Positions 51,838 through 61,399 of a DNA stretch of 64,000 bases are shown here, one piece after another; position 1 is the first letter of the stretch, and every line of letters begins with the position of its first letter. A model generated the notes under the pieces. That model ran no database searches. It saw nothing but the letters and a program-made list of their open reading frames with translations, and was not told where the DNA came from. The DNA is taken from contig NZ_JAHLZY020000001.1 of assembly GCF_018967865.2 (NCBI RefSeq), positions 992,001 to 1,056,000 of the forward strand. Direction: 5' to 3'. Made by a program: the position numbers and the translations under genes. The DNA comes from Hymenobacter siberiensis (GTDB lineage Bacteria; Bacteroidota; Bacteroidia; Cytophagales; Hymenobacteraceae).

Positions 51838-53184
51838 ATGAAAAAAGACAACTACTCTATCTTGGATTTGCCGATTTGCCGCCTGCTTTTGCTGCTGTGG
51901 CTGGCGCTGTTGAGCACACTGGGAGGAACGGCTTCGGCTCTGGCCCGGCCCGCAGACGTGCTGGTTGATTACTGCTTCACCACGCCCGACTACGCTGTGC
52001 TGGCCGAAACGGTGGGGCCGAATGTGAACTTTACGTTTCACCCCTTGGGAGCCACGGCGGGTGGCAATCTGGCCATTATCTACCTCCGCGAGGGCTCTGT
52101 GGGGGCTTACCCGGGCTACACGATGACGAAAAATGCGGCCGGCGACTTCACCTTCAGCAAAGCCGTTGCGGGGGGCGTGGTTACGAGCCTGTACTTCACC
52201 TACGAGGTGGGGCCCGGCGGCCCACAGCGCAATACTGCCGCCACGCCGCACAGTTACACCGTAGGCACGGTGTGCGCCGTATCGTCGAGCAACGTGCCGC
52301 CCACGGTTAGCCTCACCGCACCCGCGGCTTCGGCGGTTTTTGCCGCACCGGCCACCATCACCCTCACCGCCAATGCCACCGATTCGGATGGCACCATTGC
52401 GAAAGTAGAATTCTATCAGGGCACTACGCTGCTGGGGCAGGCCCTGACGGCTCCCTATACCTACACCTGGACGGGCGTGCCCGGCGATGCCTACTCACTT
52501 ACGGCCAAAGCCACCGATAACGGCAATGCCAGCACGACTTCGGCCCCGGTAGCCATTCTGGTGCAAAGCCCGGACGGCTACTGCTCCACCCGGCCCGATT
52601 ATTCCTACTCAGCCGTGACGACCGGCGGCAACGTGACTTTCACGTTCCATCCGCGCGGAGCCACGGCGGGCGGCAACCTGGCCATTGTGTTCATCCGCGA
52701 AGGCTCGATAGGGGCATACCCTGGCTATACCATGGTTAAGAACGCAGCCGGCGACTTCACCTTTAGCAAAGCCATTGCCAGCGGCACTGTTACGAGCGTG
52801 TATTTCACTTACGAAATCGGCCCGGGGGGCGCCCAGCAAACCTCCCTTGCCGACCCGCATATCTACACCGTAGGCACCAGCTGCCGTACGGCCACGGCCA
52901 CCGCCACTCAGCCCGCGTCCCTCACAACGGCTCTGAGCATCTCGCCTAATCCGGCTTCGGGCCGCGCCGTGCTCACCTTTGCGCCGGGGCCGGCCTCCGC
53001 CTTCGTGGCAACGCTTTACGACCTGCGCGGGGCACGGGTGAAAACCATCGGAGTGGGTACTGCCGAGGCTGGCAAGGCGTTAGCGCTGCCGCTCAGCACC
53101 GAAGACCTGGCTGATGGCATTTACCTGGTGAAGCTGCAAACCAGCTACGGCGTTGCCACGGCGCGCCTGGTGGTGAGCCGCTAA
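51838..53184 (+). CDS. Type IX-secreted protein: duplicated unnamed domain flanking an Ig-like domain
   Basis: 448 residues. Signal peptide about 1-37. A domain at 44-146 is repeated at 247-349; the copies share FTFHPxGATAGGNLAI, REGSxGAYPGYTM and KNAAGDFTFSKA, and both end in YTVGTxC with paired cysteines (C46...C146 and C249...C349). Between them is a bacterial Ig-like domain (PPTVSLTAPA...DGTIAKVEFYQG). The C-terminal ~75 residues are a type IX sorting domain (SISPNPASGRAVLTF, LYDLRGARVKT, DGIYLVKLQTSYGVATARLVV). Surface-attached or released; the repeats may bind carbohydrate. Confidence 0.88.
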   Translation: MKKDNYSILDLPICRLLLLLWLALLSTLGGTASALARPADVLVDYCFTTPDYAVLAETVGPNVNFTFHPLGATAGGNLAIIYLREGSVGAYPGYTMTKNAAGDFTFSKAVAGGVVTSLYFTYEVGPGGPQRNTAATPHSYTVGTVCAVSSSNVPPTVSLTAPAASAVFAAPATITLTANATDSDGTIAKVEFYQGTTLLGQALTAPYTYTWTGVPGDAYSLTAKATDNGNASTTSAPVAILVQSPDGYCSTRPDYSYSAVTTGGNVTFTFHPRGATAGGNLAIVFIREGSIGAYPGYTMVKNAAGDFTFSKAIASGTVTSVYFTYEIGPGGAQQTSLADPHIYTVGTSCRTATATATQPASLTTALSISPNPASGRAVLTFAPGPASAFVATLYDLRGARVKTIGVGTAEAGKALALPLSTEDLADGIYLVKLQTSYGVATARLVVSR

Positions 53185-53190
53185 GGTTGG

Positions 53191-53235
53191 TCGGGGTGCT
53201 GACCATGGCGCTAGCCGTCCCGGTCAGCACCCCGA
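53191..53235 (+). terminator. Hairpin after the type IX cargo gene
   Basis: The arms tcggggtgctgacc / ggtcagcaccccga are perfect complements with a 17-nt loop, 7 nt after the stop. No T-run, so termination is likely but not certain. Confidence 0.6.
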
Positions 53236-53290
53236 ACCAGCGGGGCTGGCGTGCGTAACCGGTACTTATTCGCCACGTTGATTTGCTTGT

Positions 53291-54223
53291 ATGAAACCGA
53301 TTCGTCGCCCGGCGTCGTTGGTGGGAGCCGCCGCCCGCCGCCGCTCGGCCCCCACGCTCACCACCCCGCCGCTGGACTACACCTACGACGGCACCTTCGA
53401 GGGCCTGCTCACGGTGCTGTTCAGCATCTACGAAAGCAAGTCGCCGCCCAACAGCATTCAGCCCGAAGCCACGGCCCAGAGTGGCCTGTTTGCGCAGCCC
53501 GCCCACCGCGAAACCGACGAAACCCGCGCCGCCCGCGTGTGGGAAGGATTGCTGAAAACGATGAGTGCCGAGGCCCGCGCCCGCCTCTACCACGTTTTTC
53601 TGAGCGAAGATGCCGACCGGGAGCTGCTGATTTTCAGGTATGTGGATTTGGCCCTGAGCTCGCCGGTTGATGTGGCCGAGAACTACGCCAACGCCGACGT
53701 GCGCCGCGTGCAGCGCCTGGCCCAGATGATGTTTCGCGAGAAGCATCGCATGGAGGCCTTCGTGCGCTTCGAGAAAACCAGCGACGAGCTGTTCCACGCC
53801 ACCATTGAGCCCGATATGGACGTGCTGCCGCTCATCGCCGCGCACTTCACCAAGCGCTACGCCGACCAGCGCTGGCTGATTTATGACCGCCGCCGCCACT
53901 ACGGGCTGTACTATGACCTCACGCGCACCGACATTGTGCAGTTTGAAAATCCCACGGGGCAGAAATCAACCGACATCTCCGCTACTGTGCTTGATGAGCG
54001 AGAGCCGTTATTCAAGCACCTTTGGCAGACGTATTTCGACCACGTTAATATCCCCGAACGTAAAAACCTGAAGCTGCACCGCCGCCACATGCCGCTGCGC
54101 TACTGGAAATACCTCAGCGAAAAGCAGCCCCGTGAGCAGCGCTTCGAGCCCATTAAAAACAAGCAGGTGATTGTGGGCAAGGAGGTGTCGGCGGGTCAGA
54201 AGCTACTGCCGCCAGCGGGGTAA
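53291..54223 (+). CDS. TIGR03915 family putative DNA repair protein (DUF4130)
   Basis: 310 residues from ATG 53291. The family opening TYDGTFEGLLTVLFSIYESK is near residue 30. RVQRLAQMMFREKHRMEAFV, YADQRWLIYDRRRHYGLYYD and LKLHRRHMPLRYWKYLSEKQ are strong family blocks. Members pair with the radical SAM protein encoded here at 49693 and are predicted to act on DNA or nucleotides; the reaction is unknown. No signal peptide; cytoplasmic. Confidence 0.9.
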   Translation: MKPIRRPASLVGAAARRRSAPTLTTPPLDYTYDGTFEGLLTVLFSIYESKSPPNSIQPEATAQSGLFAQPAHRETDETRAARVWEGLLKTMSAEARARLYHVFLSEDADRELLIFRYVDLALSSPVDVAENYANADVRRVQRLAQMMFREKHRMEAFVRFEKTSDELFHATIEPDMDVLPLIAAHFTKRYADQRWLIYDRRRHYGLYYDLTRTDIVQFENPTGQKSTDISATVLDEREPLFKHLWQTYFDHVNIPERKNLKLHRRHMPLRYWKYLSEKQPREQRFEPIKNKQVIVGKEVSAGQKLLPPAG

Positions 54224-54227
54224 GGTC

Positions 54228-54304
54228 TTGTAGCACATGCGTTAGCTTATGCATCGTGCCGAATATCGTTCAGCGCCGCATAAGCCAAAGTATGTGCTAC
54301 AAGG
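54228..54304. repeat. Hairpin repeat between the TIGR03915 gene and rfbD
   Basis: The arms cttgtagcacatgcgttagc and its near-complement ending gtatgtgctacaag pair over about 26 bp, with a 24-nt middle. Probably a terminator-type repeat. Confidence 0.65.
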
Positions 54305-54343
54305 TGGCTGGGCCTAACTTGCGGGCTAATCCGAGTATTAGCC

Positions 54344-55210
54344 ATGAGTACGACACTGGTTTTTGGAGCCTCCGGGCAATTGGGGCAGTGCCTGGCGCAC
54401 GTAGCCCGCGAGCGTGGCACAACGGGCCTGCTGTTTTTGGCCGAGGCGCAGGCCAACATCCTCAACCCCGAGGGCCTGGCCACGCTATTTGCCGAGCAAC
54501 GCCCGGCCTACGTCATCAACTGCGCCGCCTACACGGCCGTGGACAAGGCCGAGGATGAGGTAGACCTGGCCCGCCGCATCAACCGCGACGGCGTGGAAAA
54601 CCTGGCTCGTCTCTGCGCGGAGCACGGCACCGTGCTCATTCAGATTTCCACCGATTTCGTGTTTGCCGGCGCGGGCAACGAGCCCCTGCTCGAAACCGAC
54701 GCTACCGAGCCAATTAGCGTGTACGGCCTCACCAAGCTCGAGGGCGAGCAGGTGATTCCGACCCTCACCGAGCAATACTTCACGCTGCGCACCAGCTGGC
54801 TGTACTCGGAATTTGCCGGCAATTTCGTGAAAACCATGCAGAAGCTGGGCCGCGAGCGCGACGAGCTACGCGTGATTTGGGACCAGGTGGGCACGCCCAC
54901 CTACGCCATCGACCTGGCCGGTGTCATCCTCGGCCTCATCGAGAGCCGCAGCACGGCCTACGGACTCTACCACTACAGCAACGAGGGCCTGACTTCGTGG
55001 TACGATTTCGCCACGGCCATTTTTGAGCTCAGTGCAATTGAGGTGAAAACTACGCCCATCCGCACCGCCGAATACCCTACCAAGGCCACCCGTCCGCCGT
55101 TTTCGGTGATGGACAAGACTAAGATTAAGACCCAACTGGGCGTAGCCATCCCGCACTGGCGCGAGAGCCTGAAAACCTGCGTGGAGCGGCTTGCGGCAGC
55201 GGGGTTTTAA
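54344..55210 (+). CDS. rfbD: dTDP-4-dehydrorhamnose reductase
   Basis: Last step of dTDP-L-rhamnose synthesis. 288 residues: Rossmann motif VFGASGQLGQCL (about 6-17), NCAAYTAVDKAEDE, STDFVFAG, the catalytic YGLTKLEGE (Tyr and Lys), RTSWLYSEFAGNF, DQVGTPTYAIDLA. rfbA, rfbB and rfbC are not in the window. It converges on the MFS gene with a 4-nt overlap of stop regions. Confidence 0.95.
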   Translation: MSTTLVFGASGQLGQCLAHVARERGTTGLLFLAEAQANILNPEGLATLFAEQRPAYVINCAAYTAVDKAEDEVDLARRINRDGVENLARLCAEHGTVLIQISTDFVFAGAGNEPLLETDATEPISVYGLTKLEGEQVIPTLTEQYFTLRTSWLYSEFAGNFVKTMQKLGRERDELRVIWDQVGTPTYAIDLAGVILGLIESRSTAYGLYHYSNEGLTSWYDFATAIFELSAIEVKTTPIRTAEYPTKATRPPFSVMDKTKIKTQLGVAIPHWRESLKTCVERLAAAGF

Positions 55211-56460
55211 GCTATAGTTTGCTGAGCGTCAGTTACCGAAGTAGCGGCTGAGTCGCGCCCGTAGTAGCGGCTGGCCAAATAGGCTGCGCAGGTAAATGCC
55301 CCACCCAGCACACACACGCCGGCCCAGCCGCCGTGCATCCAGGCCAGCCCGCCGGCCACCGAGCCGAGCGAGCCGCCCGTGAAGTAGCCGGTCATGTACA
55401 CCGTGTTGAGGCGGCTGCGTGCCTCGGGCACCAGGGAGAATACCTTGGTCTGGTTGGAGATGTGGACCGATTGCACGCCCACATCCAGCAGAATGACGCC
55501 GAGCACCAGCCCGGCCAGGTGAAAGCCGGTGAGGCCCATCAGCACGTAGGCGGCCAGTGCCAGCAGAATACCCACGCCGATGGTGAAGTCCGGCCCGCGC
55601 GTGTCGGCTACTTTGCCGGCCAGCGGCGCGGCTAAGGCCCCCATTGCCCCAATCAGCCCAAAAAAGCCGACTACATCGCTGCCGTACTGGTAGGCCGGGC
55701 CTTCCAGAAAAAACGTGAGTGTGGTCCAGAATACGCTGAAGGCCGCAAACAGCAGCCCGCCCACCAGCGCCGAGCGGCGCAGGGCCGGCAGGGTGCTCGT
55801 CAGGGTCAGCAGCGACTTCATCAGCGAGCCGTAGGAGCCCGCGAAATTTGGCTGGTCGCGGGGCAGCCGCCAGGCCAGCAGGCCCAGCAGGGCCAGCATC
55901 AGCCCGGCCGCTATCTCAAACATGGCCCGCCAGCCCAGGTGCGCGCCCACGTAGCCACTGAGCGTGCGCGAGGCCAGAATGCCAATCAGCAGCCCGCTCA
56001 TGATGCGGCCCACGATGCGGCCCCGGTCGGCCTCGGGGGCCAGGTGGGCGGCCATGGGCAGCAGCAGCTGCGGCACCGCCGAGCAGATGCCCAACAGGAT
56101 GCTGGCCCCCGCCAGCAGCGCAAAGCTGGGCGCAAACGCTGCCAGTCCCAGGCAGGCTGCCGCGCCCAGCAGCATAATCATTATCAGACGCTTGCGCTCC
56201 AGCATGTCGCCCAGCGGCACCACAAACAGCATGCCCAGCGTGTAGCCCACCTGCGTGGCCGTGGCCACCAGGCTGGCGCTGCTGTCGGAGAGGTGAAAGG
56301 TGCGGCCGATGGCGGCCAGTAGCGGTTGGTTGTAGTAAATATTGGCCACCACCAGCCCGCAGGTGATGGCCATGAGCCAGACGAGGGCCCCGTCGAGCCG
56401 GCGGAGGGGTAGGGGAGGCGAAACTGCCGCAGGGGCGGGTTCGATAAGCAATTCTGACAT
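55207..56460 (-). CDS. MFS exporter (12 TM)
   Basis: 417 residues and twelve hydrophobic helices. Between helices 2 and 3 lies the MFS A motif (PLGDMLERKRLI), and helices 1-2 show the NIYYNQPLLAAIG signature of the YnfM/drug-efflux-type subgroup. The middle loop is short. It probably exports a drug or metabolite. Its start lies 121 nt from the divergent GreA/GreB-type gene; the gap has no evident regulator site. Confidence 0.92.
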   Translation of the reverse strand: MSELLIEPAPAAVSPPLPLRRLDGALVWLMAITCGLVVANIYYNQPLLAAIGRTFHLSDSSASLVATATQVGYTLGMLFVVPLGDMLERKRLIMIMLLGAAACLGLAAFAPSFALLAGASILLGICSAVPQLLLPMAAHLAPEADRGRIVGRIMSGLLIGILASRTLSGYVGAHLGWRAMFEIAAGLMLALLGLLAWRLPRDQPNFAGSYGSLMKSLLTLTSTLPALRRSALVGGLLFAAFSVFWTTLTFFLEGPAYQYGSDVVGFFGLIGAMGALAAPLAGKVADTRGPDFTIGVGILLALAAYVLMGLTGFHLAGLVLGVILLDVGVQSVHISNQTKVFSLVPEARSRLNTVYMTGYFTGGSLGSVAGGLAWMHGGWAGVCVLGGAFTCAAYLASRYYGRDSAATSVTDAQQTIA

Positions 56461-56581
56461 TTAAATAGCGCGAACGAATCGGGATAGGATGGCGGCGAAA
56501 TAGCGTTGGGTAACTGCCAACCGGCCCCGATAGTTGCACCGCACCCGCGCAACCTGCCCGCCGCTCCTGCGTTTGCCCAGC

Positions 56582-57097
56582 ATGAGCCGAGGATTTACCA
56601 AGGAAGACGACGCGCAGACGCCGCCCATTATTCCGCCCCGGGCGGCCCTGCCGCCGGGCACGCCCAACTACGTTACGCCCGCCGGCTTGGCGCTGCTCCG
56701 CAGTGAGCTGGCTATCCTGGAAGCCGAGCGCACCCAGGCCGAAGCCAACCACGACAACGATACCGACCGCACCCATCGCCTCTCCCTCTACAACGGCCGG
56801 CTGGCCCTGCTGCTGGAGCGCATCGGCAGCGCCCGGGTGGTGGAGCCCGCCGGCCAGCCGCCCAAAGAGGTGCGCTTCGGAGCCACGGTCACGCTGCGCA
56901 CCAGCGGAACCGGAGCGGAGCGCACGCTGGCCATCGTGGGGGTGGACGAAGCCGAGATTGCCAGCGGCAAAGTGGCGTTTGTGGCTCCTATTGCCCGGGC
57001 CTTGCAGGGCGCAAGGCTGGGCCAGACTGTGTCCTTTAAGCTGGGACCCAAGGAGGAATTGGTGGAGGTGGCGGACATCCGCTATGCTGATTCGTAA
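56582..57097 (+). CDS. GreA/GreB-family transcription elongation factor
   Basis: 171 residues from ATG 56582 (MSRGFTKEDDAQTPPIIPPR). The N-terminal coiled coil (YVTPAGLALLRSELAILEAE, about 30-95) carries acidic residues at its tip, and the C-terminal FKBP-like domain covers 95-170 (VRFGATVTLRTSGTG, YRGV-like VGVDEAEIASGKVAF). It rescues backtracked RNA polymerase. The SRGFxKEDD start marks the GreB-like Bacteroidota subgroup. Confidence 0.9.
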   Translation: MSRGFTKEDDAQTPPIIPPRAALPPGTPNYVTPAGLALLRSELAILEAERTQAEANHDNDTDRTHRLSLYNGRLALLLERIGSARVVEPAGQPPKEVRFGATVTLRTSGTGAERTLAIVGVDEAEIASGKVAFVAPIARALQGARLGQTVSFKLGPKEELVEVADIRYADS

Positions 57098-57138
57098 TTT
57101 TAACTCGTCCGGCCATGTGGCCGGTCTCTAACAGCCTT

Positions 57139-58065
57139 ATGATTATATATAAATCGACCGACTGGTTGGATGCGCTGCGGCATCTGAGCGCTTCTGATGT
57201 AATTCGCCAACTGCTGAAACGGGTGTTCTTCGTGGGTATCTATGCCACCGTAATAACGGCTGGTGCCGCCGAATTTGAGCGCCTGAATACGGTTATCGAC
57301 AAAGAGTTTTTTACTTTCCTGGGCATCATGCTCAGCTTGCTGATGGTCTTCCGGACCAACACGGCGTACGACCGATTTTATGAGGGCCGCCGCGTGTGGG
57401 GCGAGCTCGTGAATAACTGCCGCAACTTGGCCGTGCTCGTCAATGCCCGCCTGCCGGCCGATGACATGGCTACCCGTACCTACTTTGCCCGCTTGCTCTC
57501 CAATTTCCCCATTGCCCTCGATGGTCACCTGCGCAGAGGCGTGCGCTTCGAGAAGCTGGAAGATGCAACCCCGGGCCACGTCGACCAGCTGCGTGCCATC
57601 GACCATGTCCCCAGTCGCATTGCCGCCCTTATTCAGGAGTTTTTCGAGCACCTGCTGCGCCAGGGCGTCATCCTGCCCGAGCACCTTATCACCTTCCAGC
57701 GCCACCACGAAACCCTGCTCGACGTGGCCGGCGTCTGCGAGCGCATCAAGGGCACGCCCATTCCGTTCTCCTACAGCTTCTTTATCAAGGGCTTCATTAC
57801 GGTATTCATCCTGATAATGCCCTTCAACCTGCTGGATACCTACCAGTGGCTCACGGTGCCTATCACCATGTTCGGAGCTTACGCGCTGCTAGGTGTAGAG
57901 ATGATTGGCGACGAGATTGAAGACCCCTTCGGCAAGGACAGCAACGACTTGCCGCTCACCCAGATTTCCAACCTTATCCGGGCCAACGTGCACGAAATCA
58001 TGCGGGTAGAGCTGGATAAAGAAGTGCGCGAGCTAGCCGACCTGCCATATAGCGTGGTGTTTTAA
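57139..58065 (+). CDS. Bestrophin-family anion channel (UPF0187/YneE)
   Basis: 308 residues from ATG 57139 (MIIYKSTDWLDALRHLSASD). Bestrophin features: four predicted helices, LMVFRTNTAYDRFYEGRRVWGELVNNCRNL, the cytoplasmic loop and GVEMIGDEIEDPFGKDSNDLPL near the C-terminus, which corresponds to the calcium-clasp acidic stretch in eukaryotic family members. It probably forms a pentameric inner-membrane channel; ion selectivity is unknown. A reading from 57115 is possible but gives a less typical start. Confidence 0.9.
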   Translation: MIIYKSTDWLDALRHLSASDVIRQLLKRVFFVGIYATVITAGAAEFERLNTVIDKEFFTFLGIMLSLLMVFRTNTAYDRFYEGRRVWGELVNNCRNLAVLVNARLPADDMATRTYFARLLSNFPIALDGHLRRGVRFEKLEDATPGHVDQLRAIDHVPSRIAALIQEFFEHLLRQGVILPEHLITFQRHHETLLDVAGVCERIKGTPIPFSYSFFIKGFITVFILIMPFNLLDTYQWLTVPITMFGAYALLGVEMIGDEIEDPFGKDSNDLPLTQISNLIRANVHEIMRVELDKEVRELADLPYSVVF

Positions 58066-58068
58066 CTG

Positions 58069-58145
58069 TACCGTGGACTCTGCGAGTCCGCGCGTGTGGG
58101 AGGCGATAGGCCGTTCAACCGCGCGGACTCGCAGAGTCCACGGTA
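58069..58145. repeat. Perfect inverted repeat between the bestrophin and AraC genes
   Basis: The arms taccgtggactctgcgagtc and ccgcgcg are mirrored exactly at 58119-58145, around a 25-nt loop. It lies between two convergent genes and may end both transcripts; the length and perfection suggest recent origin as a mobile repeat. Confidence 0.75.
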
Positions 58146-58152
58146 CGTTCAG

Positions 58153-59082
58153 CTATGCTACCAGCTGCTTCTTATACGCCCCCGGCGTCATGCCCTCGTA
58201 CTTCTTAAACAGCGACTGGAAGTACGACAGGTTATTGAAACCCGCCCGCAGGCACACCTCCGCCACGCTGGCCAGTGGGTGGCGCAGCAGCCGCTTGGCT
58301 TCGCCCAGCCGCTCCCGAATAATGTACTCAACCGGCGTAATGCCGAACTCGCGCTTGAAGACCCGGAAGAAGGTGGCCTTGCTCATGCAGGCCAGTGCGC
58401 TGAGCTTATCGATGGTCAGGCTCTCCGAAAGATGGTCTTTAATATAGCCCACCACGGCGGCAAAGCGGTGCGTATTAAGGTGCCGGGCATAGTCGTGGAA
58501 AATGAGCTGGCGGGCCTGCGTCTGCATCAGGCGCACCAGCAATTCCTGGAGCGTGAAGCCGGCTAGCACGTCCTTATTTACATCAGAAGTGCGCGACACG
58601 GCTACCAGGCGGCCCAGCGTGTCGGTCAGTTCGGGGGTGTTGGTGAGGTGGGCGTACTCGGGGCCTTCGATGGCCCAGGGCTGGTGAGATTCGGCCTTGG
58701 GATATCGCTCGTTCAGCAAATCGACGGTGTGGCGGATGGTATCGGGCGCGATGGCCACGGCCAGGCATTGGGTGGGCTTGCACAGGCAGGCATCGGGGAA
58801 GTCGATTTCCATCAGCTCGTCTTTGTCCACTACCACCGACTCGCCGGGCAGGTAGTCGAAGGCAGCGCGGCCGGGCAGGTGCATTACTTTCCGGCCGCGC
58901 AGCATGGTGGTCAGGGCTAGGCCATCGAGGCGCAGGGGCACGCGGTAGGCGGCACGGTGCGTTTCGAACACATTGAGCTCGAACCCTTCCAGGCTATATA
59001 CTGTCCGGTTTTCGACTAAGTAATGCAGCTGCTCCAGCGCGAGCGGGGCAACGGCGGCAGGCAAATGAACGCGGGCTGGCAT
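58153..59082 (-). CDS. AraC-family transcriptional regulator of the aldehyde dehydrogenase locus
   Basis: 309 residues from ATG 59082 (MPARVHLPAAVAPLALEQLH). An N-terminal AraC_N-type sensing domain (about 20-200) has FETHRAAYRVPLRLDGL and a CLCKPTQC cysteine patch. The HTH_18 domain fills the last 100 residues (LTIDKLSALACMSKATFFRVFKREFG, FNNLSYFQSLFKKYEGMTPG). Transcribed away from the aldehyde dehydrogenase gene across a 164-nt gap, a common arrangement for its regulator. Confidence 0.9.
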   Translation of the reverse strand: MPARVHLPAAVAPLALEQLHYLVENRTVYSLEGFELNVFETHRAAYRVPLRLDGLALTTMLRGRKVMHLPGRAAFDYLPGESVVVDKDELMEIDFPDACLCKPTQCLAVAIAPDTIRHTVDLLNERYPKAESHQPWAIEGPEYAHLTNTPELTDTLGRLVAVSRTSDVNKDVLAGFTLQELLVRLMQTQARQLIFHDYARHLNTHRFAAVVGYIKDHLSESLTIDKLSALACMSKATFFRVFKREFGITPVEYIIRERLGEAKRLLRHPLASVAEVCLRAGFNNLSYFQSLFKKYEGMTPGAYKKQLVA

Positions 59083-59246
59083 AGCGGAAATGGCTGTGGT
59101 GAGGGAGTACACACTCCTAATACGGAGATGGCAGAGCAAGTTGCGACAATTTCGGCACTCTTTGCGATAATACCACAACCCGGCCGCTGGTTAAAAGCAG
59201 ACCTTTACAACATCTCCCGTTCAACTCATTCCCATCCAACAACGTC

Positions 59247-60776
59247 ATGGCTGAAACCTTAGAAGAAACCACCACCTTGGTGGAACGCCCCAAGTTCAAA
59301 TCGCACTACGACAACTTCATCGGTGGCAAATGGGTGGCTCCGGTGAAAGGCCAGTACTTCGAAAATTCCTCGCCCATCGACGGCAAAGTCTTCACCAAAG
59401 TGGCCCGCAGTACCAAGGAAGACATTGACTTAGCCCTCGATGCCGCGCACGAAGCCTTCAAAACCTGGGGCAAAACCTCGGCTACTGAGCGCAGCAACAT
59501 CCTCAACAAAATTGCCAACCGCATCGAGGAGAACCTGGCCATGCTCGCCGCCGTGGAATGCGTCGAGAATGGCAAGGCCATTCGCGAAACCACCTATGCC
59601 GACATGCCGCTGGTCATTGACCACTTCCGGTACTTCGCCAGTGTGATTCGGGCGGAGGAAGGTAGCGCCACCGAGCTGAACAGCACCACGCTGTCGCTCA
59701 ATATTCAAGAGCCGCTGGGCGTTATTGGTCAGATTATTCCCTGGAACTTCCCGCTGCTGATGGCTACCTGGAAGCTGGCCCCCGCCATTGCCGCCGGCTG
59801 CACCGTGGTGATGAAGCCCGCCGAGCAAACCCCCGCCAGCATCATGGTGCTCATGGAACTGATTCAGGACCTGGTGCCTCCGGGCGTGATTAACGTGGTG
59901 AACGGTTTCGGCTTGGAAGCCGGCAAGCCGCTGGCCTCGTCGCCGCGCATCAACAAGGCCAGCTTCACGGGCGAGACGACCACCGGCCGCCTCATCATGC
60001 AGTATGCCGCCGAAAACCTCATTCCGGTGACGATGGAGCTGGGCGGCAAGTCGCCCAACGTATTCTTCAAGAGCGTGATGGACCACGACGACGACTTCCT
60101 CGATAAAGCCATCGAAGGGGCTGTGATGTTTGCCCTGAATCAGGGCGAAATCTGCACCTGCCCATCGCGGATACTTGTGCAGGAGGACATCTACGACGAC
60201 TTTATTGCCCGCGTAATCGAGCGCGTGAAGGCCATCAAGCTGGGCAACCCGATGGACATGACCACGATGATGGGCGCGCAGGCCTCGAACGACCAGTTCG
60301 AGAAAATCCTGAGCTACCTCGAAATCGGCAAGGCCGAAGGTGCCGAAGTGCTGGTGGGCGGCGAGGCCTACTCGCAGGCCGACGGCGCGCTGGGCGAGGG
60401 CTACTACATTCAGCCCACCATGTTTCGGGGCCACAACAAGATGCGCATTTTCCAGGAGGAAATCTTCGGCCCGGTGGTGTCCGTCACCACCTTCAAAACG
60501 GTGGAAGAAGCCATCGAAATTGCCAACGATACGCTCTACGGCCTCGGGGCCGGCGTGTGGACTCGTGATGCGCATGAGCTGTACGAGGTGCCCCGCGCCA
60601 TCCAGGCCGGCCGCGTGTGGGTGAACTGCTACCACGACTACCCCGCCGGTGCGCCCTTCGGCGGCTACAAAGCCTCCGGTTTCGGCCGCGAAAACCACAA
60701 GATGATGCTGGCCCACTACCGCCAGAACAAGAACATGCTCATCAGCTACAGCGAGAAGGCGCTGGGCTTTTTCTAG
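59247..60776 (+). CDS. NAD(P)-dependent aldehyde dehydrogenase (acetaldehyde dehydrogenase-like, ExaC/AldA group)
   Basis: 509 residues, ALDH superfamily: [38 protein letters not shown], the general base Glu264 in MELGGKSPN and nucleophile Cys303 in [11 protein letters not shown]. The C-terminus [18 protein letters not shown] is typical of the group. Oxidises aldehydes to acids, probably detoxifying acetaldehyde and related compounds. It is flanked by an AraC regulator and a downstream DUF779 gene, the usual partner. Confidence 0.95.
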   Translation: MAETLEETTTLVERPKFKSHYDNFIGGKWVAPVKGQYFENSSPIDGKVFTKVARSTKEDIDLALDAAHEAFKTWGKTSATERSNILNKIANRIEENLAMLAAVECVENGKAIRETTYADMPLVIDHFRYFASVIRAEEGSATELNSTTLSLNIQEPLGVIGQIIPWNFPLLMATWKLAPAIAAGCTVVMKPAEQTPASIMVLMELIQDLVPPGVINVVNGFGLEAGKPLASSPRINKASFTGETTTGRLIMQYAAENLIPVTMELGGKSPNVFFKSVMDHDDDFLDKAIEGAVMFALNQGEICTCPSRILVQEDIYDDFIARVIERVKAIKLGNPMDMTTMMGAQASNDQFEKILSYLEIGKAEGAEVLVGGEAYSQADGALGEGYYIQPTMFRGHNKMRIFQEEIFGPVVSVTTFKTVEEAIEIANDTLYGLGAGVWTRDAHELYEVPRAIQAGRVWVNCYHDYPAGAPFGGYKASGFGRENHKMMLAHYRQNKNMLISYSEKALGFF

Positions 60777-60826
60777 CGCAGTGCGGTAAGCGTTAGCTGG
60801 CACCGCAGGGCCGTAAAATGAAAAAC

Positions 60827-60912
60827 AGAACGTCATGCTGAGCTTGCCGAAGCATCTCTACCGCGCCCCCGGGGCCGGTAAAGCTGCGGAAAGAAGCCCG
60901 GCATGACGTTCT
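60827..60912. repeat. gtcatgc-family hairpin after the aldehyde dehydrogenase gene
   Basis: The arms agaacgtcatgc (60827-60838) and gcatgacgttct (60901-60912) are exact, with further pairing inside (gccccc / gggggc-like). Downstream lies the small secreted protein relic. Confidence 0.75.
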
Positions 60913-60992
60913 ATTTTAAGCAGCCACCCGTGTCGCTACGCATCTTTTGCCTTGGAACTGCGTCTTCACTAGCAGTACTAAGCACCACGACC

Positions 60993-61334
60993 ATGAAAAG
61001 CCTTTTGCTAAGTTCTGTCCTGCTGTGCGGTTTCTCATCTCAGGCACAGATACTACCGGTTCCGGGAGCCAAAAATCCGGATTGGAAGCTGTAAAAAACA
61101 GAATCCCGGCCCAACGTTGAGCCATCGGATATCCAACCCGGTATTGACCGCATGCCCAATGCTGCCCAGCGCAGCATTGCCCGCGCCGACAACCGCCACC
61201 AATGGTGGGATGGTACCCGCCAGCTCGCTTACGAGTGGCTGAGCCGCCCCGGCTCCTGCACCATAGCTCCTGATAAGTCAGTCGCGGTGCGTGAGGAGCG
61301 GACCGGCAATACGTACATTTTTCGCCGTCGCTAG
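60993..61334 (+). pseudogene. Small secreted protein gene with an in-frame ochre stop
   Basis: From ATG 60993 the frame gives a signal peptide (MKSLLLSSVLLCGFSSQAQ), then ILPVPGAKNPDWKL and TAA at 61092-61094. The same frame then continues for 80 codons: KTESRPNVEPSDIQPGIDRM, HQWWDGTRQLAYEWLSRPGS, VREERTGNTYIFRRR. The total is about 113 codons with one stop. The second part could also start at ATG 61152. It stands between the aldehyde dehydrogenase and DUF779 genes. Function unknown. Confidence 0.55.
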
Positions 61335-61399
61335 AGCAGTTCCGGCAATCATTTTTGGCTGGCCTGATTATACGGCAAGCTAAAGCTTACCTCACAACT

